Counted from the stretch's first letter, positions 1 through 6,562 are shown. The stretch is DNA of 9,700 bases from CAYNRA01 sp964399465 (GCA_964399465.1 CAYNRA010000094.1:1-9700); one strand, 5' to 3'. Notes: generated by a model not told the origin, from the letters alone. Program-made: numbers and translations.

Positions 1-434
1 ATAGGATACCATGTAAAAGCTTTGGGAGTTCCAGGGAAATTTCTATTAAAATCTCCTGCTGTTGCGGAGCCAAGCACATTTGGACCGAGTGGTTGCCAAA
101 GCGCTAGAACACGAATCGGGACAGGTGAAACGAGCAACTGTTCCCAAATATCAACAGCGCGTTGAAAAGCCGCACGTGCGTTATTGGGAAAATCCACGTA
201 TTCTACTACAAAATTAGATTTTTTTGTAGCTGAAGTTCGACCATTCTTATTTTGCGCAATTGCTTCTTGCACCCCAGCTGGCATAGGTACAAAGGTATTC
301 ACATCCTTAAAGTCAGCGGGACAAACTACTGGAATTCCCTTCTTAGTTTCCATTTTTGAAGGATATGTTACTTGAGCAACAGTAGCCCCGGCTATGAATA
401 CCGAAGAAAAGAGAAGAAATAATTTTTTTTTCAT
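1..434 (-). CDS. Secreted protein, N-terminal part (runs off left edge)
   Basis: An uninterrupted leftward frame starts at ATG 434 and is still open at base 1, giving 144 residues plus two bases. The N-terminus is a classical signal peptide: Met, three lysines, a hydrophobic stretch LFLLFSSVFIAGA (residues 5-17), and a likely cleavage near AGATVA-Q (about residue 20). A conserved-looking block follows at residues 75-121, including FVVEYVDFP, AFQRAVDIWEQLL, SPVPIRVLALW and LGPNVLGSA. From memory, this block is common at the start of large secreted Bacteroidota proteins, some of them metalloprotease-like and many carrying a C-terminal type IX secretion tag. The catalytic part and any sorting domain would be beyond the window, so neither can be confirmed. 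It is divergent from recQ, with 252 bases between them. I saw no good promoter or Shine-Dalgarno sequence for it. Export is well supported; the activity is unknown. Confidence 0.8.
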   Translation of the reverse strand, partial: MKKKLFLLFSSVFIAGATVAQVTYPSKMETKKGIPVVCPADFKDVNTFVPMPAGVQEAIAQNKNGRTSATKKSNFVVEYVDFPNNARAAFQRAVDIWEQLLVSPVPIRVLALWQPLGPNVLGSATAGDFNRNFPGTPKAFTWYP

Positions 435-545
435 AAGTAATAGTAAAATAGACAAGGAATGCTCTCCTAATTAGCATGAAAGCGTAACCTAGTTACATGA
501 ATTTAGGACATGGATTTTTGACATAGTAAGTACGATTCAATAAAC

Positions 546-560
546 TCTTTTTTCAATAAA
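546..560 (+). repeat. 15-base motif shared with 6065-6079
   Basis: TCTTTTTTCAATAAA occurs here, between the divergent secreted protein and recQ genes, and again without change at 6065-6079 in the other divergent intergenic region. A third, shorter copy (ATTTTTCAATAAA) lies at 6032-6044. Both regions are AT-rich, so chance or shared low-complexity composition is a real possibility. Confidence 0.35.
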
Positions 561-639
561 CAAGTTACAATTGCAATCAAATAAACGGGGTTAATCGAGA
601 GTAAATAACTGACGAATACATGTTGTTCGATAGTTTATG

Positions 640-647
640 TAAATTTG
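640..647 (+). promoter_or_regulatory. Bacteroidota -7 element upstream of recQ
   Basis: TAAATTTG matches the TAnnTTTG element used by the primary sigma factor of Bacteroidota. Transcription would start near 650-655, leaving a leader of roughly 30-37 bases before ATG 687. No TTTG or TTG stands at the usual 17-23-base distance upstream (the nearest TTG, 623-625, is only 14 bases away), so the -33 half is weak or absent. Confidence 0.5.
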
Positions 648-686
648 TAAAAGTATTCATAATTACGCAATAAATCTTAGAATTGT

Positions 687-2588
687 ATGGCCACTCCTGA
701 AGAAATTTTAGAAAAAACATGGGGATATACCCATTTTCGGCCTTTACAAAAAGACATTATAGACGCTGTACTTGCAGGAAACGATACACTTGCCCTTTTA
801 CCAACAGGCGGTGGAAAATCCATTTGCTTTCAAGTTCCTGCCTTGGCTTTAGAGGGTGTTTGCTTGGTTATCACGCCACTCATTGCATTAATGAAAGATC
901 AAGTAGAACAATTAAAACGTAGAAATGTACTTGCTTCCGCCATTTATGCAGGATTATCGCCGACAGAAGTAGATTATACATTGGATAATTGCATTTACGG
1001 ACAAACGAAATTTTTATATTTATCACCCGAGAGATTGCAAAGTGAGTTAGTCAAAGTTCGGGCACAGAAAATGAAAATTGGGCTTTTAGTTGTAGATGAA
1101 GCCCATTGTATTTCGCAGTGGGGGCATGATTTTCGACCACCCTATTTACAAATTCATGCCTTTCGAGACGCTATTTGCCCAGAAACGCCCATTATAGCAG
1201 TGACCGCAACCGCAACACATGAAGTTCGAGCGGATATCATTCACTATTTGGCCTTGCGTGAACCACGTATATTCGTACAGAGTTTCTCTCGAGAGAACCT
1301 TGTCTATTCCGCAATTGAGGTTACGAATAAGGAAAAAAAATTACTTGAAATTTTACAGAAAGTACCGGGCTCAGCCATTGTTTATACCAAAAGTAGAAAG
1401 AGAACTGTTGAGGTAGCTCAATTTCTAAAAAAATATCAAATTTCTTCAGAGCATTATCATGCGGGTTTACCCACAAACGAGCGATTTGCTAAACAACAAA
1501 GATGGATAATCGGGGAAACACGCGTCATTGTATCAACCAATGCATTTGGAATGGGGATAGACAAACCAGATGTTCGCGTAGTTGTACACATGGATTTTGC
1601 AGATACCTTGGAAAGTTATTACCAAGAGTCCGGTCGAGCAGGTAGAGACCAGCAAAAAGCATTTGCTGTTTGTCTTTTTCAACAACCAGACATAGAAATG
1701 GCACTTCGTACTTTGGAAAAAAGATACCCAGATATCCAACTAATCAAGCATACGTATCAATGTTTGTGTAATTACTATAAGTTGGCACTCGGTAGCGTGT
1801 CTTTGGAAAGTTTTGATTTTGATTTACAAGATTTTTGTGGTATTTACGGATTAAATCCGACGGACACACATTATGTATTAAAAGTCCTTCAAGACCAAAA
1901 TATCCTTACGTTGAGTGATGCGTATTACAGTCCATCGAAACTCAGTTTACTCGTTACACCAGCTGAATTGTATGATTTACAGGTACGTTCACCTAAATTA
2001 GAGAAATTCACAAAGGTACTTTTGCGTATGTATGGTGGGGAATTGATGGGAAATTATGTCCGGATTTCAGAATCAGCAATTGCAGGAACCTACTTTGCCC
2101 AGCCGAAAGAGATCGAGCAAATCCTTACCCATTTGCACGAAAGGGGTGTAGCAGATTATCAAAAACAGAGGAGTAAACCGCAACTTACCTTTCTGACAAG
2201 CCGGCAGGATGCACAAAATTTAGCATTGGACATTCCTTTATTCCAACAAAAAAAACAGCTTGATTTTCAGAAGCTCACACATGTTATTAAGTATTTGGAA
2301 TCGACAGAAACGTGCAGAATGCTGTATTTGCAAAGATATTTTGATGAAGTAACAGACAAAACCTGCGGGAAATGCGATAATTGCCGTAGACAGGCAAATC
2401 GGCAGTGGGAAATAGAGAAGCAAAAGCAATTTAAACAAAGTATTCTTGATTTACTTCCATGTACTATGGATGAAATCCTACAATCTTCCCTATTTCAAGA
2501 TAAAGAAAAACTAAAAATCATGTTAAAAGAGTTAATAGATGAGGAAGAAGTGCAATTTAGCCAGTTAGGCTTCTTACAAAAGAAATAA
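687..2588 (+). CDS. recQ: RecQ-family ATP-dependent DNA helicase, short form
   Basis: A 633-residue superfamily 2 helicase that unwinds DNA 3' to 5' with ATP and works in recombination and fork repair. Visible in order: motif 0 (FRPLQ, 17-21), Walker A PTGGGKS (39-45), DEAH (137-140), the RecQ-specific aromatic loop SQWGHDFRP (143-151), motif III TATAT (173-177), and motif VI QESGRAGRD (313-321) with its arginine finger. The RecQ-C zinc site is complete: Cys543, Cys560, Cys563 and Cys566 (CGKCDNC). After it come only about 65 residues, rich in Lys, Glu and Leu and resembling a small helical tail; there is no recognisable HRDC domain. Bacteroidota often carry this short type beside a longer RecQ, so it may be a paralogue rather than the sole RecQ; this is from memory and cannot be checked here. 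ATG 687 is preferred because motif 0 follows at the usual distance. The next gene begins only 44 bases after the stop. Confidence 0.95.
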   Translation: MATPEEILEKTWGYTHFRPLQKDIIDAVLAGNDTLALLPTGGGKSICFQVPALALEGVCLVITPLIALMKDQVEQLKRRNVLASAIYAGLSPTEVDYTLDNCIYGQTKFLYLSPERLQSELVKVRAQKMKIGLLVVDEAHCISQWGHDFRPPYLQIHAFRDAICPETPIIAVTATATHEVRADIIHYLALREPRIFVQSFSRENLVYSAIEVTNKEKKLLEILQKVPGSAIVYTKSRKRTVEVAQFLKKYQISSEHYHAGLPTNERFAKQQRWIIGETRVIVSTNAFGMGIDKPDVRVVVHMDFADTLESYYQESGRAGRDQQKAFAVCLFQQPDIEMALRTLEKRYPDIQLIKHTYQCLCNYYKLALGSVSLESFDFDLQDFCGIYGLNPTDTHYVLKVLQDQNILTLSDAYYSPSKLSLLVTPAELYDLQVRSPKLEKFTKVLLRMYGGELMGNYVRISESAIAGTYFAQPKEIEQILTHLHERGVADYQKQRSKPQLTFLTSRQDAQNLALDIPLFQQKKQLDFQKLTHVIKYLESTETCRMLYLQRYFDEVTDKTCGKCDNCRRQANRQWEIEKQKQFKQSILDLLPCTMDEILQSSLFQDKEKLKIMLKELIDEEEVQFSQLGFLQKK

Positions 2589-2603
2589 TTACTTTTAATA
2601 TAT

Positions 2604-2611
2604 TAAATTTG
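2604..2611 (+). promoter_or_regulatory. -7 promoter element before the membrane protein/GGGPS operon
   Basis: TAAATTTG is an exact TAnnTTTG match, 21 bases upstream of ATG 2633 and identical to the element before recQ. No -33 TTTG is seen at 19-21 bases. The TTG at 2609-2611, a possible earlier start codon for the next gene, is the last part of this element; that argues against the longer reading frame. The operon could also be reached by read-through from recQ, since no terminator is visible in 2589-2632. Confidence 0.5.
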
Positions 2612-2632
2612 TATCAGAATTTCGAACTATAT

Positions 2633-2971
2633 ATGCAAGACTCAAAATTAGTAGATAGAGAAGCAAAAAAGGAGATGCTAAAAGGCCAAATTAGCCATTA
2701 TGAAAATGCAATCCAAAAACAAGTATCCGATTACAAAACAACCGGCAAACATCTATTGTATATTTCAGGAGCACTTGCAACGATTTATCTTGTATTAAAT
2801 AGCATCCCTGAGGATGAACAAAACAAAGTCCCATTAAATAAACAAGCAGTTCCTAAAGAAGGAGTAGTTCTATCTGTAGTGAAAGGATTAGCTACTTCAC
2901 TTTTATTGGCTTTAGCTAAGAAAAAGCTTTTGGAAATGCTTGATAACCGATTACTTGATGACAAAAAATAA
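2633..2971 (+). CDS. Small membrane protein, two predicted helices, unknown function
   Basis: From ATG 2633 this frame encodes 112 residues. The first 39 are charged and probably helical or coiled (Lys/Glu/Gln-rich). Two hydrophobic stretches follow, at about 40-58 (LLYISGALATIYLVLNSI) and 77-95 (GVVLSVVKGLATSLLLALA), joined by a polar, proline-containing loop. The end is strongly charged. The layout resembles small holin-like or membrane-anchor proteins, but I recognise no family and no catalytic motif. The frame is open back to TTG 2609, but that codon lies inside a promoter element, so the ATG is preferred. Its last 14 bases overlap the GGGPS gene in another frame, which points to translational coupling. 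A role next to a lipid-making enzyme is possible but is only inference from position. Confidence 0.7.
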   Translation: MQDSKLVDREAKKEMLKGQISHYENAIQKQVSDYKTTGKHLLYISGALATIYLVLNSIPEDEQNKVPLNKQAVPKEGVVLSVVKGLATSLLLALAKKKLLEMLDNRLLDDKK

Positions 2972-3728
2972 ACCCATTTACAAAAAGCTTTCCGATTTAA
3001 AAAAGAAAAACAAAAAAGGGATTGCTGTATTGATTGACCCAGATAATATCCAACAAGCTTCTTTCCCAGAACTTATTACTTCTTGTGAGGTGAATGATGT
3101 CGATTTCATTCTTGTTGGAGGTAGTTTACTCGTTGAAAATCAAACAAGCTGGATTATAGATCAATTCAAAGGCAAAATTCCAACTATTTTGTTTCCGAGT
3201 ACAAGTATGCATATTCATCATCACGCAGATGGTTTCTTACTTTTGTCTCTTTTATCTGGTAGAAATCCAGATTATCTCATTGGACAACATGTATTGGCAG
3301 CACCTTTTTTGAAAGCATCCGGAATGGAAATCCTTTCGACAAGTTATTTACTCATCGACTCAGGTGCACAAACCACTGCAACTTATATAAGCAATACAAA
3401 CCCTTTACCTGCAGATAAACCTTCTATTGCCGCGAGTACAGCTTTGGCAGGAGAAATGTTGGGACACTCCCTCGTATTTCTCGATGCAGGAAGCGGTGCA
3501 CTCCAAACCGTACCTTCTTCTATCATTCGGTCGGTACGAGAACAAACTTCTACTCCAATGATTGTCGGAGGTGGTATTAATACAGCATTAAAAGCTTTTG
3601 ATGCCTTTCAGGCTGGCGCTGACCTAGTTGTTGTTGGCAATGCTATTGAAAAAGACCTAGATTTTTTATTTGTTCTCGCTGAAGTAAAACAAAAGTATAA
3701 CCAACTAAGTCTACTCGCTTCCTTATGA
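2958..3728 (+). CDS. Geranylgeranylglyceryl/heptaprenylglyceryl phosphate synthase family (GGGPS/PcrB)
   Basis: A 256-residue TIM-barrel prenyl transferase. Family members join a polyprenyl diphosphate to sn-glycerol 1-phosphate by an ether bond, the first committed step of archaeal membrane lipids; bacterial members exist in Bacteroidota and Firmicutes. Visible blocks: GIAVLIDPDN (21-30, metal/diphosphate-binding Asp), ILVGGS (51-56), SLLSGRNPDYLIGQ (97-110), FLDAGSGA (174-181), IVGGGI (202-207) and VVGNAIEKD (225-233); the glycine-rich loops bind the glycerol phosphate. Archaeal enzymes usually have Tyr-x-Glu before AGSGA, where this one has Phe-x-Asp (F174, D176); the change looks conservative, and some bacterial homologues may share it. 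ATG 2958 is preferred over TTG 2940 because it gives the family length and an ordinary start codon. It overlaps the upstream gene by 14 bases and folK by 4. Prenyl chain length cannot be read by eye. Confidence 0.9.
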   Translation: MTKNKPIYKKLSDLKKKNKKGIAVLIDPDNIQQASFPELITSCEVNDVDFILVGGSLLVENQTSWIIDQFKGKIPTILFPSTSMHIHHHADGFLLLSLLSGRNPDYLIGQHVLAAPFLKASGMEILSTSYLLIDSGAQTTATYISNTNPLPADKPSIAASTALAGEMLGHSLVFLDAGSGALQTVPSSIIRSVREQTSTPMIVGGGINTALKAFDAFQAGADLVVVGNAIEKDLDFLFVLAEVKQKYNQLSLLASL

Positions 3729-4237
3729 TACATTCTCCCAAAAAGGTATTCACAACCTATATTGGTGTTGGTACAAACCAGGGAAATCGCCTTGAGCAGA
3801 TAGAACTTGCTTATCAATTAATTGAAAAAAAAGTAGGGAAAATTAGATGTACTTCTTCGGTCTATGAAACAGAGGCTTGGGGTTTGATTGACCAAGATGC
3901 ATTTTTGAATACAGTCATCGAAGTACAGACAACCCACTATCCGTTCCAGCTATTGCATGAATTATTGGCGATCGAAGAGGAAATGGGAAGAAAAAGAATC
4001 GTAAAATGGGGGCCAAGAGTCATTGATTTGGATATTATTGCTTTTGAAAACTGGCAAATTAACTCTCCGGAATTAACCATTCCACATATCTTTATGGAAA
4101 AGCGTAAATTCGTCCTTGTCCCTTTTCATGAAATAGCTCCAAAATGGCATCAGCCATACACGAAAAATAGCTTAGCAGAGTTAATAGAGAAGACTTCGGA
4201 TACGAGTATTATTGTACCCTTTCAACCCAAAAATTAA
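3725..4237 (+). CDS. folK: 6-hydroxymethyl-7,8-dihydropterin pyrophosphokinase (HPPK)
   Basis: A 170-residue cytoplasmic enzyme that moves pyrophosphate from ATP to 6-hydroxymethyl-7,8-dihydropterin, the step before dihydropteroate synthase in folate synthesis. The family signature is present at 94-105 (KWGPRVIDLDII), with the two Mg-binding aspartates D101 and D103; the N-terminal YIGVGTNQGNR (12-22) and SSVYETEAWG (44-53), which shape the pterin pocket, are also there. Length fits single-domain FolK (E. coli 159), so there is no fusion to FolB or FolP. The start ATG overlaps the GGGPS stop in ATGA (3725-3728), a classic coupling arrangement, and the DUF2141 gene starts 2 bases after its stop. 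I see no direct pathway link to the neighbours in the same transcript. Confidence 0.96.
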   Translation: MIHSPKKVFTTYIGVGTNQGNRLEQIELAYQLIEKKVGKIRCTSSVYETEAWGLIDQDAFLNTVIEVQTTHYPFQLLHELLAIEEEMGRKRIVKWGPRVIDLDIIAFENWQINSPELTIPHIFMEKRKFVLVPFHEIAPKWHQPYTKNSLAELIEKTSDTSIIVPFQPKN

Positions 4238-4239
4238 AT

Positions 4240-4650
4240 ATGATTTCTGCCTCTACCTTCATATGTTCTGTACTCCTTACAGTTTTTCATTCATTCAATC
4301 CCCTGAGTCAATCCACAAATGAATGTACAATCCGAATATCAGGATTTGAAACCGAGAAAGGTAAAGCGTTCATCAAAATCCTTGATATCAACAATAAACC
4401 ACTTAAAACATATATTCTTCCGATTACAGATGGGCAAGTCGTATGCAAACTAAATGTAACGGGACAAAGTAGAGTAGCCGTTCAAGTTTTTCATGACGTG
4501 AATAACAACAAGAAATTGGATAAAAATCTTTTTGGTGCACCAGCGGAGCCTTGGGGAATATCAGGAGAAACACGCCCAAGTTTTCGTGCACCGACGTTAG
4601 CAGAAATGTTAGTCAATGTACAAAAGGATATACAAATTACCGTAAAATAA
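4240..4650 (+). CDS. Secreted DUF2141-family protein
   Basis: A 136-residue protein with a hydrophobic N-terminus (about residues 5-18, ICSVLLTVF) that probably serves as a signal peptide, although its n-region lacks a lysine or arginine and the cleavage site (near residue 24) is vague. The mature part is a single beta-rich domain with the DUF2141 pattern: VAVQVFHDVNNNKKLDKN (79-96), a Ca-binding-like Asp/Asn-rich stretch, then FGAPAEPWGIS (98-108) and PSF (113-115). DUF2141 proteins are exported small proteins, frequent in Bacteroidota and Proteobacteria, with no established function. The start is 2 bases after the folK stop, so it is the last gene of the operon. Its stop is 25 bases from the thyA stop on the other strand, and no terminator hairpin is apparent between them. 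Confidence 0.85.
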   Translation: MISASTFICSVLLTVFHSFNPLSQSTNECTIRISGFETEKGKAFIKILDINNKPLKTYILPITDGQVVCKLNVTGQSRVAVQVFHDVNNNKKLDKNLFGAPAEPWGISGETRPSFRAPTLAEMLVNVQKDIQITVK

Positions 4651-4675
4651 GCTGAATATCCTTTATATTAATGAC

Positions 4676-5470
4676 TTAAACGGCAACAGGAGCTTTGATA
4701 GCGGGGTGTGGATTGTAGTCGAGTAAGGTAAAATCTTCGTACGTAAAGTCAAAAATAGAAGTCACTCCTGGATTTAAAATCATTTTTGGGAGTGGTCTAA
4801 GTTCCCGTGAGAGTTGGGTATTCACTTGCTCAAAATGATTGCTATAAATATGTGTATCTCCTCCTGTCCAGATAAATTCGTGGGCGGTTAAGCCACAAAC
4901 TTGAGCTACCATCATCGTTAAAAGCGCATACGAAGCAATATTGAATGGAACACCGAGGAATACATCTGCACTTCGTTGATATAACTGACAGCTAAGTTTG
5001 CCATCTACCACATAAAACTGGAAAAGTGCATGACAAGGGAATAAAGCCATCTCGTTTAACTCACCAACATTCCAGGCTGACACTAAAATTCTACGTGAAT
5101 CTGGAGAGGTTTTAATTTGTTTTATTACTTCACTTATTTGGTCAATTTCTTTTCCGTCTGGCGTTCCCCAAGAGCGCCATTGTTTTCCATAAACAGGCCC
5201 TAGATTACCGTTTTCATCTGCCCATTCATCCCAAATAGAAACATTATTTTCTTTGAGATACTGGATATTAGTTTCTCCTTTTAAAAACCAGAGAAGCTCA
5301 TGAATAATAGACTTTATATGCACCTTTTTAGTTGTAACCAACGGAAACCCTTCCTCTAAATTAAAGCGCATTTGGTAACCAAAGATACTTTTAGTGCCTG
5401 TGCCTGTTCGGTCTGTTTTGACTGCTCCTTTCTCGATAATATCACGGAGCAACTGATGGTATTGTTGCAT
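4676..5470 (-). CDS. thyA: Thymidylate synthase
   Basis: A 264-residue cytoplasmic enzyme, the same length as E. coli ThyA, that methylates dUMP to dTMP using 5,10-methylenetetrahydrofolate. Visible: RTGTGTKSIFG (21-31), binding the dUMP phosphate through Arg21; WDEWADENGNLGPVYGKQWR (80-99); SRRILVSAWN (125-134, with the paired Arg126/127); and the nucleophile Cys146 in LFPCHALFQFY. Further on come QLYQRSADVFLGVPFNIASYA, the dUMP-binding block, and THIYSNH. All expected residues are present and no intron or intein interrupts it. It follows the OsmC-like gene after only 7 bases and probably shares its transcript. Dihydrofolate reductase, often the thyA neighbour, is not in this window. Confidence 0.98.
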   Translation of the reverse strand: MQQYHQLLRDIIEKGAVKTDRTGTGTKSIFGYQMRFNLEEGFPLVTTKKVHIKSIIHELLWFLKGETNIQYLKENNVSIWDEWADENGNLGPVYGKQWRSWGTPDGKEIDQISEVIKQIKTSPDSRRILVSAWNVGELNEMALFPCHALFQFYVVDGKLSCQLYQRSADVFLGVPFNIASYALLTMMVAQVCGLTAHEFIWTGGDTHIYSNHFEQVNTQLSRELRPLPKMILNPGVTSIFDFTYEDFTLLDYNPHPAIKAPVAV

Positions 5471-5477
5471 ATATAGA

Positions 5478-5906
5478 TTAGTGAGTTGAGCGAATAGTAA
5501 AAGAATGAGTGATTTGGGCAGATGACTGGAATTGAGCCGTAGCAGAACAGTATTTTTCCATAGACATTTGGATAGCTTTCTCCACTTTTTGAGTGTCTAA
5601 GTCACCTGTCAAGATAAAATGAATGTGCATCGATGTAAAAGGAGACATTTCTGTACCTTCTATTTTTTGACGTTCTCCAGAAACTTCAATTTGTATGTCT
5701 TCGAGAACTTGGCGTTGTTTCTTTAGGATAAGAATAACGTCAATTGCAGAACAACCACCTAGCCCCATCAAAAGCATTTCCATAGGTCGCGCACCTGCAT
5801 TTGCTCCTCCAATCTCTGGATTTGCATCGATGTGATTTGGAACACCTGAAACGCCCATTGCCTCAAAATGGAAAGCGTCATCTACTCTTTTTAATGTGAC
5901 TTTCAT
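5478..5906 (-). CDS. OsmC/Ohr-family peroxiredoxin-like protein
   Basis: A 142-residue cytoplasmic protein of the OsmC family, whose members reduce organic or inorganic hydroperoxides with a pair of conserved cysteines. Both are visible: Cys52 in MGLGGCSAIDVI and Cys120 in EKYCSATAQF. The PMEMLLMGLGGCSAID block (41-56) is typical of the YhfA-like branch rather than of Ohr, so the physiological substrate is open. The start ATG 5906 lies about 30 bases downstream of the expected transcription start from the -7 element at 5944-5951. The stop is 7 bases before thyA. The link to thyA is probably only shared transcription, as no biochemical relation is known to me. Confidence 0.93.
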   Translation of the reverse strand: MKVTLKRVDDAFHFEAMGVSGVPNHIDANPEIGGANAGARPMEMLLMGLGGCSAIDVILILKKQRQVLEDIQIEVSGERQKIEGTEMSPFTSMHIHFILTGDLDTQKVEKAIQMSMEKYCSATAQFQSSAQITHSFTIRSTH

Positions 5907-5943
5907 TTATCCGTTCTTTTGATTTAATATTCAATTTTTGTCG

Positions 5944-5951
5944 CAAAGTTA
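5944..5951 (-). promoter_or_regulatory. -7 promoter element of the osmC-like/thyA operon
   Basis: On the minus strand this reads TAACTTTG, an exact TAnnTTTG match and one of its commonest forms in Bacteroidota. Transcription would start near 5937, about 30 bases before ATG 5906. No TTG is seen at a good -33 distance. Confidence 0.6.
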
Positions 5952-6064
5952 CGATAAGAAACAACTATAAACTACCTTCTCGCATTTAAATCAATCCAAA
6001 GAAATTAAAACCCCAAAATGCCATTTTCTTCATTTTTCAATAAAAATAACCTTTTTTTGAAACA

Positions 6065-6079
6065 TCTTTTTTCAATAAA
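6065..6079 (+). repeat. 15-base motif shared with 546-560
   Basis: This is the second exact copy of TCTTTTTTCAATAAA. It lies 107 bases upstream of the -33 element of the three-helix membrane protein gene and 114 bases from the -7 element of the osmC-like operon, so a simple fixed distance to a promoter is not evident. Confidence 0.35.
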
Positions 6080-6185
6080 TAGAAAAATATAATTGTATTA
6101 TTCCAATATTTAAAGGTACTAATTTTAGTGATTAATCCATATTTTATTTGGATTTTTTAAAATTATCAAAAAAATGTATTGAATA

Positions 6186-6218
6186 TTTGACTTTTAACAA
6201 ACTATTATATTACATTTG
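6186..6218 (+). promoter_or_regulatory. Complete Bacteroidota promoter of the three-helix membrane protein gene
   Basis: TTTG (6186-6189), then 21 bases, then TACATTTG (6211-6218). Both halves and the spacing agree with the consensus TTTG-N19-21-TAnnTTTG, making this the best promoter of the window. Transcription should start near 6224-6226, about 17 bases before ATG 6242. The GTG at 6218-6220, a possible upstream start codon, begins at the last base of the -7 element and cannot be in the message. Confidence 0.75.
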
Positions 6219-6241
6219 TGTCAATAAACGAAAAGATTATT

Positions 6242-6532
6242 ATGAGAAACGACATTGACAAAGAAACTTACAAGTGGTTATTCAATATCATCCTTTTTTT
6301 TGGTATCCTTCTAGTAGGAATTAATGGATGGTTGCAACTTACACAGACTGACTTTTCTGTAAAGACGATTAAGTTTGCAAGTTCCATGCTTTTCCTTTTG
6401 ATTGGCGTGGGTATCTGGATTCGGGCGGAGTATCTCAAAGTTTACAGAAGAGACATGTATGTATCTCGTAAATTTCCAATGTGGGCTTCTGCAATTGTAG
6501 CTGTTTTTGCCGCTTTCTGGCGTTTATTTTAA
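6242..6532 (+). CDS. Small membrane protein, three predicted helices, unknown function
   Basis: From ATG 6242 the frame encodes 96 residues. Three hydrophobic stretches are visible: about 12-31 (WLFNIILFFGILLVGINGWL), 44-61 (KFASSMLFLLIGVGIWIR) and 79-96 (PMWASAIVAVFAAFWRLF). A basic segment between the second and third (residues 61-77, with several Arg and Lys) should face the cytoplasm by the positive-inside rule. No known domain or catalytic motif was recognised. The GTG at 6218 would add eight residues but falls at the edge of the promoter, so the ATG is the better start. It is transcribed alone: its own promoter lies in front and a strong hairpin terminator follows 30 bases after the stop. 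Confidence 0.75.
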   Translation: MRNDIDKETYKWLFNIILFFGILLVGINGWLQLTQTDFSVKTIKFASSMLFLLIGVGIWIRAEYLKVYRRDMYVSRKFPMWASAIVAVFAAFWRLF

Positions 6533-6562
6533 TTAGACCAATTTGAGTTCATCTCCCATAGA

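Larger units (their letters stand above)
5907..6241. other. AT-rich divergent intergenic region
   Basis: This 335-base stretch separates the leftward OsmC-like gene from the rightward membrane protein gene. It carries one promoter for each (5944-5951 leftwards, 6186-6218 rightwards). Between them the sequence is very AT-rich with long A and T runs. It includes two copies of a TTTTTCAATAAA motif (6033-6044 and 6068-6079) and a weak 6-bp hairpin (6134-6139 with 6149-6154). No reading frame of note and no structured RNA could be recognised. Confidence 0.7.

Noticed and set aside
184..375. Rightward 63-residue frame at the left edge
   Set aside because: It lies antisense to the clearly signal-peptide-bearing leftward gene and has a composition typical of a shadow frame.
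561..567. TAACTTG on the minus strand as promoter of the secreted protein gene
   Set aside because: It is one base short of the consensus and would leave a leader of more than 110 bases; too weak to annotate.
6134..6158. Small hairpin AATCCA/TGGATT followed by a T run, terminator-like on the plus strand
   Set aside because: The stem is only 6 bp, the loop is 9 bases, and no rightward gene ends before it.
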